Of a DNA stretch of 11,241 nucleotides, positions 5,697 through 11,241 are shown piece by piece. The stretch's first letter is position 1. The number at the start of each line of letters is the position of its first letter. The DNA comes from Fidelibacterota bacterium. GTDB lineage: Bacteria; Fidelibacterota; BS150m-G59. Under the pieces are notes generated by a model that saw only the letters and a list, made by a program, of their open reading frames with translations, made no database searches and had not been told where the DNA came from. Position numbers and translations under genes: made by a program. The DNA lies in NCBI GenBank assembly GCA_016784265.1, contig JADHUZ010000014.1:1-11241 (forward strand), read 5' to 3'.

Positions 5697-8600
5697 TCAA
5701 GAACTCAATATCAAGTTCACGAGTTGCACAATATCCAAAACATTCAAAGCGCCATCATCGTTCAAATCGCCTGACCATGATTCGTATTCAGTTGGCGAAT
5801 CGCCCAAAATGATATTCACGAGTCGCACAATATCCAAAACATTCAAAGCACCATCACCATTCAAATCGCCTTTTTCACCTGTTTGCTCATCCAAAATCGA
5901 ATTTGGTGGAAAATTATCTACCGGCATTGATGATGTAATGTTTGGTTCAAAAAATGCGTAACAATCCATTATTGTCGGATGGTTGCCTGCATCGTTGGAT
6001 AATGGGAAAATTTGTGGCACTTCCCAACTATCTTCTGCCGAAATATGCACAGAAATAGCGACTCCATCAGGATTGCCAATATTCTGCCATGGAATTGAAA
6101 TTTCTGTAAACGGCACAGTTTCCCAGCCTTCGTAGGAATTTCCAATTTCGCCATTTCCCGGATAAACCCAAGTGCTAGAAAACCATCGATTGACCTGCAT
6201 CGAACCGCCACCGCCTTCTATTGCGACTTGATATTCTGGCATAAAATCGCCCGAAAAATTAACTCTGCCCCAACTTCCCGATGACGCACCAACACCTGAT
6301 TCTTGATTTGTATCGATATTGACAAACAAATCGCCACCGCCATTCAAATCGAGTTCTGTAAATCCGACATACAAATAATTTTCGTCCCAAGTAATCGAAA
6401 GTTCGTTTTCACTGATATTCTCGAAAAATTCAGAATTCGGGTAAAAATCATTGATGCCGTCAATTTGAATTGTGTGAAAAGCACATTCCTCATTTTCTTC
6501 TGGCACTGTAAAATTTGCAGAATTATTTTCGGAGTCAATCAAATTGCCGGCTTCATCGATGATATTTTCAGCGGTGATTGTTCCGCTTTGCCCTGCTTCC
6601 AAATTAGGTAAAATAGTCAAATAAACCTGTGAGTTATTTGCGCTACGATTTGCATCGGTAATTTCACAAGAAACTCCAGAAATCATGTAATTCCCAATAT
6701 TTTCTGCTGAATTTTCTTCGACTGATTCTGAAAAATTAACCTGCAAAGTTTGAGGATTAAGATAATCCACACTCACCAAATTTGGCGGAAATTCATCAGC
6801 GGCAGTTTGAGTGAAAACAAGCGCACCAGAAGCAGGAATTTCCATTCCATATTCGCCACCACTGACTGAAATCGAATTTCCTGAAAAAAGTTCAAACCAC
6901 TGCCCTTCACCGTTGAACGGCACAGTAATCCAGTGCGAATTATCATCGAAATTAAGCACCACGACTGCGTGTTCTTCGCCTTCCCAACGCCAGTAAACGA
7001 TACATTTTTCGACATTGCTTTGGTAAGCCGTATTCAGATTTGCACTCGTGAAAGCGCTGTTATTTCTGCGCAAGTGAATTAAACTGCGATAATCTTCCCA
7101 GAGCGATGCAAATGCTGGGTTATCCAGATTGTCCCACGAAAGCGGATTTGGAATAATTCCATTTCCTTGATGCGAATCGCCTGCCTGCCCAAATTCCTGA
7201 CCGTGATAAATCATCGGAACGCCAGTTCCAGTAAAAAGCATCGTTGCGCCAAGCAAACTTCGTGCAATCGCCTCGGATTCGCTCATTCCTTGATATTGCG
7301 TCGCTTCCTCGATGATGCGTGGTTCATCGTGGCTGACAATATAATTTACAGGCCCCCAATGATCGTTGTAACCCTGTCCAGAAAAATGAATATGTGCGGC
7401 AACATCGCTCATATCTCCCCAACTGTGCCCAGCGTGATTTGTTTTCTGAATCTGCGCAAATGAGTTGTGATAATATGAATAATCCCAACCTGCATCAGTT
7501 TCTGTTGTGTTGACTTGATAAGAATTATCTTCTTCAATAATTACAAAAGTTTCGGGTGCAAGTTCATTCAGAAACCACGAATAATACGACATTCCATTCG
7601 CATTGTAGCCGTCCCAACCGACACCAGGCGCATAATCAAATCGAAAACCATCGATGTGATAATCTTCCACCCAGAGCCGCAAAGTTTCGCGAATAATTCG
7701 TTTTGTGCGCGGTTTCCAATGGTCGAGTTTATAGCCCCATTCCGATTCGGCGTTTTGATAATATGGACAATGTGTGTAATCATGGTCTTCAAAATCCCAA
7801 TTATCTTTCGGCTGATAAAGTTGAAATAATGGCGACGAACCCCATGTGTGGTTGTAAACCACATCGAGCAAAACAGCAATTCCATGTGCGTGAAATTGGT
7901 CAATCAGAATTTTCAATTCATCGGGCGTGCCGTATGTTGATTCTGGTGCCATCAAAAATGATGTGTTGTATCCCCAACTATTTTCGCCTTCAAATTCCAT
8001 AATCGGCATTAATTCAATTGCGGTAATTCCCAAATCGTCAAAATATCCTTCATCCAATTTTTCAAGTAAATGAGTGTAAGTCCCTATTTCACCGTCAATT
8101 CCAAGAAAATCGCCGATATGACATTCGTAAATAATGAAATCCTGTTCTTCTGGCGTTTGATAATTTCCATCCGTCCATTGAAACTCTGTTGCACCAACTT
8201 GAAACACAGTTTTCGCATCTTCAAAATAGGATGATTCCCATTGTCCGTCAGGCGATTTCCATTCAACATCTTGGCTGAATGGGTCAGCGATGCGTTTTTC
8301 ATTTTCGAGATTAAATTGATAAAAATATTCGCCCTCAGAAAGTTGAGTTTCATACCACCAAAGCGTATCGCCAGAGAGTTTCATCAATTCGCCGTTTGGA
8401 AATTCGCTATTCCACGAGCCCAAAATCGCCACAAAATCTTTGGCTGGCGCAAAAAGTGCGATTGAAACTTCGCTACCATTGACAGTTACGCCTTCAGAAA
8501 TTCCAACTGGCGCTGGTTCATATTCAATTTGTGGAATGACAGAAATCGAATGCACAGCAACGCTTACTCGCCCATTTTCACTTGTCGCAACTGCGTTTAA

Positions 8601-9503
8601 ATTCATCTGTCCCCAATTCAAATCCGATGGCGTCCACGATTGCGATAGAAATCCACCACTTGCGATACCGACAAAATCCAGCCCAGCCCAGACTTCAATC
8701 GAAGTTGCATCTGGTGCATTTACTAACACTGTGTTCGTTCCTGTTATTTCGCTACCATTTCCCGGTGAAATGATTTGGATAGAAACATCATTTTCCTGTT
8801 GAGTAAAATCAGCGTAGATATCATAAATTGTTTCGTCGGTTGCGCCATCTTCCCAAAAAACTCGGAATTTCAACGCCTGCACAAGTTGCTGTGGATTTTT
8901 CATCGGCGGGAATTGCAGACGATATTCGCCAATTTCGCCATTCAAAATAGCAGGTGTGCTCGCCCAAAATCCATCTTCCGAAATTGTTGTGTTGGCTGGA
9001 TGATAATCATCGAACGGTGCGGAATATCCCATTCCATCGCTAACCTGCCATTGTACAGTTGGATTCGGTGCGCTGTTGTGAATAAAAATCGTCAACGAAT
9101 CATTTGGATTTGGCGTGAGCGGATACCAATTATACAAAAGTGAAATGTGCCAATCAATGCCGATTCCTCCGTTATTATCCCAATTTCCAGCCAAGTCAGT
9201 AAACACAAAATCCACAACTTCCGCATCATTTGGAATTGCAAAATCCACACCCCAAATCTGTGACTCTTCAATTGACATAGCCAAATCAACAACATCTTGC
9301 CAACCATTGTAACCAATGTGAATATAGACTGGCGCAGTCGAATTTGGCAGAGTTCCCGCTTCGAGATTGTAAAAAATCCGAATCGTATCGCCTGCTGTAA
9401 AAGTTGCTGGTTCCCAAGTTACAACCGGGTCGGCTTGCACCAAAATTGCAAATAAAAACAGGCTCGTGCAAAGCCGCAAAGTTGCTATTTTTTTTGATTT
9501 CAT
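5697..9503 (-). CDS. Large secreted multi-modular GH13 alpha-glucan hydrolase with CBM25-like, CBM48-like, Ig-like, CBM9/DOMON-like and dockerin modules
   Basis: A secreted starch/glycogen-degrading or branch-acting enzyme, 1268 aa from the ATG at 9503. Module order by residue: signal peptide ~1-24 (basic MKSKK, hydrophobic core, cleavage near VQA-DP); CBM25-like ~26-122 ('GYNGWQDV', 'VDFVFTDLAGNWDNNGG'); an unassigned beta module ~125-235; Ig-like ~237-325; CBM48-like ~337-435; GH13 barrel ~450-790; C-terminal beta domain to ~900; SbsA-type Ig-like ~905-1002; CBM9/DOMON-like ~1005-1190; dockerin-type pair 1212-1268. GH13 regions are 'LLDVVYNHT' (I), 'GFRFDYAPG' with nucleophile D623 (II), 'FVIIEED' with acid/base E657 (III) and 'YIVSHDEPR' with D726 (IV). 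The CBM48-barrel order recalls branching enzyme, isoamylase or pullulanase relatives, so cleavage specificity is open. Start choice: a TTG at 9512 has GAAAGGA 8 bp upstream, while the ATG at 9503 is 17 bp from it; either gives the same mature protein. It follows the TrmB gene by about 50 bp. Confidence 0.93.
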   Translation of the reverse strand: MKSKKIATLRLCTSLFLFAILVQADPVVTWEPATFTAGDTIRIFYNLEAGTLPNSTAPVYIHIGYNGWQDVVDLAMSIEESQIWGVDFAIPNDAEVVDFVFTDLAGNWDNNGGIGIDWHISLLYNWYPLTPNPNDSLTIFIHNSAPNPTVQWQVSDGMGYSAPFDDYHPANTTISEDGFWASTPAILNGEIGEYRLQFPPMKNPQQLVQALKFRVFWEDGATDETIYDIYADFTQQENDVSIQIISPGNGSEITGTNTVLVNAPDATSIEVWAGLDFVGIASGGFLSQSWTPSDLNWGQMNLNAVATSENGRVSVAVHSISVIPQIEYEPAPVGISEGVTVNGSEVSIALFAPAKDFVAILGSWNSEFPNGELMKLSGDTLWWYETQLSEGEYFYQFNLENEKRIADPFSQDVEWKSPDGQWESSYFEDAKTVFQVGATEFQWTDGNYQTPEEQDFIIYECHIGDFLGIDGEIGTYTHLLEKLDEGYFDDLGITAIELMPIMEFEGENSWGYNTSFLMAPESTYGTPDELKILIDQFHAHGIAVLLDVVYNHTWGSSPLFQLYQPKDNWDFEDHDYTHCPYYQNAESEWGYKLDHWKPRTKRIIRETLRLWVEDYHIDGFRFDYAPGVGWDGYNANGMSYYSWFLNELAPETFVIIEEDNSYQVNTTETDAGWDYSYYHNSFAQIQKTNHAGHSWGDMSDVAAHIHFSGQGYNDHWGPVNYIVSHDEPRIIEEATQYQGMSESEAIARSLLGATMLFTGTGVPMIYHGQEFGQAGDSHQGNGIIPNPLSWDNLDNPAFASLWEDYRSLIHLRRNNSAFTSANLNTAYQSNVEKCIVYWRWEGEEHAVVVLNFDDNSHWITVPFNGEGQWFELFSGNSISVSGGEYGMEIPASGALVFTQTAADEFPPNLVSVDYLNPQTLQVNFSESVEENSAENIGNYMISGVSCEITDANRSANNSQVYLTILPNLEAGQSGTITAENIIDEAGNLIDSENNSANFTVPEENEECAFHTIQIDGINDFYPNSEFFENISENELSITWDENYLYVGFTELDLNGGGDLFVNIDTNQESGVGASSGSWGRVNFSGDFMPEYQVAIEGGGGSMQVNRWFSSTWVYPGNGEIGNSYEGWETVPFTEISIPWQNIGNPDGVAISVHISAEDSWEVPQIFPLSNDAGNHPTIMDCYAFFEPNITSSMPVDNFPPNSILDEQTGEKGDLNGDGALNVLDIVRLVNIILGDSPTEYESWSGDLNDDGALNVLDIVQLVNLILSS
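5718..5870. repeat. Near-identical direct repeats encoding the two dockerin segments
   Basis: Positions 5718-5771 and 5817-5870 are 54-bp direct repeats, 45 bp apart, that differ at only four positions by eye. They encode 'GDLNDDGALNVLDIVQLVN' and 'GDLNGDGALNVLDIVRLVN', each an EF-hand-like calcium loop (D-x-N-x-D-G) followed by a helix. Such high identity at nucleotide level points to recent duplication or gene conversion rather than an old protein repeat. Confidence 0.85.
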
Positions 9504-9520
9504 AATTGTCAATTTAGATT

Positions 9521-9527
9521 TCCTTTC
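9521..9527 (-). promoter_or_regulatory. Shine-Dalgarno sequence bearing on the start of the large GH13 gene
   Basis: GAAAGGA on the minus strand at 9521-9527 is the only good ribosome binding site ahead of this gene. It is 8 bp from an in-frame TTG (9512) and 17 bp from the ATG (9503). Normal spacing favours the TTG, while codon preference favours the ATG. Confidence 0.5.
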
Positions 9528-9557
9528 AAAATTACCAGGTGATATAAAACACACCCT

Positions 9558-10394
9558 TTACATCTCCACTTTTATTCCATTTGGCTGAAGTGCTCTCTCT
9601 TTCAGCAAGTTATCTAAAATATCCATATCACCTTCGTGCATATTTTGAACTAAGCCTGAAACATCTTTTCCATAACGCAATCCATACAGCGTGATGTCCA
9701 GAATGATATGATTTAATGCAATTGTAACGATTGCTTTGTTTTCTGTCCACGCCACTTTTTTTGATTTTACTGTATCTGCTTCGCCCATGAGAAGTTCTTT
9801 TTTGTCCACGACAAGAATGATTTTATGGTCCCAAATTTCCATCAAATCTGCTTCGTTTAATTTGTAACTTACGATATTTCCGATTTGCTCGGCAATTTTT
9901 GTAAACGAAAAGATAATGATTTTCACACCTCGTTTTTTGGCTGATTTCAATTCTTTTGTCAGTTCTTGCAATTCTCGATTCCATATCGAAAGATGAATTG
10001 TTTCTTTTGCGCTGTTGATGAGTTCTTTCGCTTGACGAATCATCTGTTCGTAACCCTGAATATTCCATAAATGACCAATAGATGCTTCGGTTTTGTATTC
10101 GGAAAATGATTGGCGTAATCCATCAATTCCGTGCTGAAAGTCTGACGATAATTTAGTAAATAATTTTTCGGGCTCAAGCGGGATAAATTGTTTCGGATTG
10201 GAACTCATCGCATTGACAAGTCCCGCATTTTCGAGTTTATCCATCACAGAGTAAATCGCTGAGCGTGGAATACTAGATTGTTTGCTAATTTCGTAACCCG
10301 TTGCGGGATTGGATTTTAGCAAAGTTACATACGCCTGTGCTTCATTTCCAGTAAATCCAAGTTGTTTCATTTGTTCAATTATTGTGTTTTTCAT
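9558..10394 (-). CDS. TrmB-family sugar-responsive transcriptional regulator
   Basis: A 278-residue cytoplasmic DNA-binding regulator. Residues ~1-75 form a winged helix-turn-helix of the TrmB type ('LGFTGNEAQAYVTLL', 'GYEISKQSSIPRSAIYSVMDKLENAGLV'), with the usual start 'one-gene-reading' helix followed by the recognition helix and wing. A short helical linker (~76-105) leads to a C-terminal domain (~108-245) resembling the phospholipase-D-like fold found in TrmB/TrmBL proteins ('IHLSIWNREL', 'KRGVKIIIFSF', 'DHKIILVVDKKELLMGE'). Catalytic HxK motifs of true PLD enzymes are absent, so it is a binding rather than enzymatic domain. Characterised TrmB proteins control maltose/trehalose/maltodextrin transport and metabolism by binding sugars. 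The gene lies inside the starch operon, between two secreted-protein genes, suggesting control of its own operon; the operator would be upstream of the window. Its ATG follows the previous TAA directly (TAAATG). Confidence 0.88.
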   Translation of the reverse strand: MKNTIIEQMKQLGFTGNEAQAYVTLLKSNPATGYEISKQSSIPRSAIYSVMDKLENAGLVNAMSSNPKQFIPLEPEKLFTKLSSDFQHGIDGLRQSFSEYKTEASIGHLWNIQGYEQMIRQAKELINSAKETIHLSIWNRELQELTKELKSAKKRGVKIIIFSFTKIAEQIGNIVSYKLNEADLMEIWDHKIILVVDKKELLMGEADTVKSKKVAWTENKAIVTIALNHIILDITLYGLRYGKDVSGLVQNMHEGDMDILDNLLKERALQPNGIKVEM

Positions 10395-11241
10395 TTAATT
10401 CTCCAATACTAAATTTACGAGCAAAATTATATCTTGCACATTCAAAGTTTCGTCTAAATTCAAATCTGCGGCTTCCGTTTCATCAGCATTTGGAGTTTCT
10501 AAATTCAACGCAAAATTCACGAGCATCACGACATCAAGAATATTGATTTGCGTATCGAAATTCACATCACCAAGCAAGATTTCCTCGCCACTTAAAACCA
10601 ATTCATAAAATTCTGAAATTTCAATATTTCCATTGCCACTGTCAACGGGAATTTGGATTTGTAATGTGCCGCCATCGTTTGTTTCATAAGCACCGAATGC
10701 AAGAAAAACAGATGCTGGCATTGCGCCGAATTCGCTGTTCCAATCCAAAACACCTTCCAAAATCGAGCCACAAATTTGCTGATTTCCGCCATCAAACCAA
10801 CCACTCCAGCCGTTTGTGGACTCATTTGCCAAATAGGCAGCCCACTGCGCAACTTGTCCCGCTTTTGCCCACGGCGCAGTCGTCATTGTCGTATTTCCAT
10901 CAGAAATAAAAATAAAATGATCTGCATTTTCCGCTGGATCGCAAGCGACATACAATTGCTCATCACTCCAATCAGCGTAAAAATCAACTCCATTATCCGA
11001 GCCAATCAACTCAGCCGATTCATCAAGCGAGCCGTCCATCACAAAATCATCACCCGGATTTCCGCCCAAAACGGCAATGTGCCAATCTTGTCCGCCATTA
11101 TTATCCCAAATGCTTCCGCCATCGTTGAAAACGAAATCTACAGAAGTCGCCGAACTTGAAATCGTATATGTATAAACCCATTTGGACGAATCAGCATCAA
11201 AAGTCATCGTCGGATCAGGAGTAATAACACTCTGCCAACCG
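10395..11241 (-). CDS. Partial secreted starch-binding protein, 3' end: CBM25-like, CBM9/DOMON-like and dockerin-like modules
   Basis: The frame is open to the window edge, so only the last 281 residues are seen; the internal ATG at 11207 lies inside a domain and is not the start. Visible residues 1-60 are the second half of a CBM25-like module ('GWQSVITPDP', 'VDFVFNDGGSIWDNNGGQDW'). Residues ~68-215 are a CBM9/DOMON-like beta domain ('MDGSLDESAELI', 'VDFYADWSDEQLYVACDP'). Residues ~222-281 form a dockerin-like pair, 'GDVNFDTQINILDVVMLVN' and 'ADLNLDETLNVQDIILLVN', with calcium loops more degenerate than those of the downstream GH13 protein. All three modules have counterparts in that protein in the same order, but without the GH13 catalytic part in between. 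The missing N-terminus could hold a catalytic domain (probably another amylase) or more binding modules. Secretion is inferred from the module types. It is followed directly by the TrmB gene. Confidence 0.85.
   Translation of the reverse strand, partial: GWQSVITPDPTMTFDADSSKWVYTYTISSSATSVDFVFNDGGSIWDNNGGQDWHIAVLGGNPGDDFVMDGSLDESAELIGSDNGVDFYADWSDEQLYVACDPAENADHFIFISDGNTTMTTAPWAKAGQVAQWAAYLANESTNGWSGWFDGGNQQICGSILEGVLDWNSEFGAMPASVFLAFGAYETNDGGTLQIQIPVDSGNGNIEISEFYELVLSGEEILLGDVNFDTQINILDVVMLVNFALNLETPNADETEAADLNLDETLNVQDIILLVNLVLEN
10401..10404 (-). promoter_or_regulatory. Ribosome binding site of the TrmB gene, inside the preceding coding sequence
   Basis: GGAG on the minus strand lies 6 bp before the TrmB ATG (10394) and is made from the last codons (Leu-Glu-Asn) of the preceding gene, whose TAA abuts the ATG. 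Stop and start adjacency plus the embedded Shine-Dalgarno sequence support translational coupling of the two genes. Confidence 0.65.

Noticed and set aside
5640..5700. GCCATTA repeats in the gap before the ATPase as another heptad tract
   Set aside because: Only two copies occur and their spacing is 8 bp, not 7.
8440..9143. Two plus-strand open frames of about 120 residues (8440-8802 and 8775-9143)
   Set aside because: They are antisense shadows of the large GH13 gene, whose minus-strand frame carries clear domain motifs here. Neither has a recognisable motif.
9507..9512. TTGACA as a -35 promoter element before the large GH13 gene
   Set aside because: It overlaps the translation start and no acceptable -10 box lies 16-18 bp downstream. 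The sequence is better read as a possible TTG start codon context.
9558..10394. Phospholipase D-like enzyme
   Set aside because: The C-terminal fold is PLD-like, but HxK catalytic motifs are absent and the N-terminus is a clear winged helix-turn-helix; TrmB regulator fits better.

Overview
The window is AT-rich, bacterial and densely packed, and every credible gene lies on the minus strand. Transcription therefore runs from high to low coordinates. Protein architectures (secreted GH13 enzymes carrying CBM25-like and CBM9/DOMON-like modules and a C-terminal dockerin-type repeat, plus a TrmB-family sugar regulator and a MalK-type ATPase) suggest a Gram-negative starch or glycogen degrader. The FCB group and related candidate phyla (Cloacimonadota-, Marinimicrobia- or Calditrichota-like) are the best guess from the style of the dockerin repeats. 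This is inference; there is no rRNA or other phylogenetic marker here.

Layout in transcription order. (1) 11241-10395: the 3' part of a secreted protein with a CBM25-like starch-binding module, a CBM9/DOMON-like module and a dockerin-like pair; its start lies outside the window. (2) 10394-9558: a TrmB-family transcriptional regulator whose ATG directly follows the previous stop codon. (3) 9503 (or TTG 9512)-5697: a ~1270-residue secreted multi-module GH13 alpha-glucan hydrolase ending in two nearly identical dockerin repeats. (4) 5649-4582: a MalK/MsmX/UgpC-type ABC ATPase with a good ribosome binding site. (5) 4592-2382: a second exported GH13 enzyme with a CBM48-like module, overlapping the ATPase stop by 11 bp. 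These five genes look like one maltodextrin/starch operon: extracellular binding and hydrolysis, regulation by a sugar-sensing TrmB protein, and energising of a sugar importer whose permeases and binding protein are not in the window.

A 167-bp gap (2215-2381) follows. It holds a small imperfect palindrome flanked by a 6-bp direct repeat and a plausible sigma70-like promoter. (6) 2214-1195 is a nitronate monooxygenase/FabK-like flavoprotein. (7) 1190-72 is a conserved-looking protein of unknown function with a barrel-sandwich-like N-terminal half and a KOW-like C-terminal end. Genes 6 and 7 are 4 bp apart and form a second, functionally separate unit.

The most unusual signal is a family of 7-bp-periodic repeats. 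Ten heptads of the ATTCAAC/ATTCGCC type fill positions 1-70 just after the stop of gene 7. Five heptads of an ATTCGTA/ATTGATA type (2374-2408) supply the last codons and stop of the second GH13 gene. Five heptads of the ATTCAAC type, in the opposite orientation, are translated in frame inside the same GH13 gene (4363-4397). A weaker heptad-like stretch (3732-3766) encodes the linker before its catalytic domain. This looks like dispersed heptanucleotide repeats colonising gene ends, linkers and a coding region. I see no defence system, CRISPR array, transposase, tRNA or rRNA.
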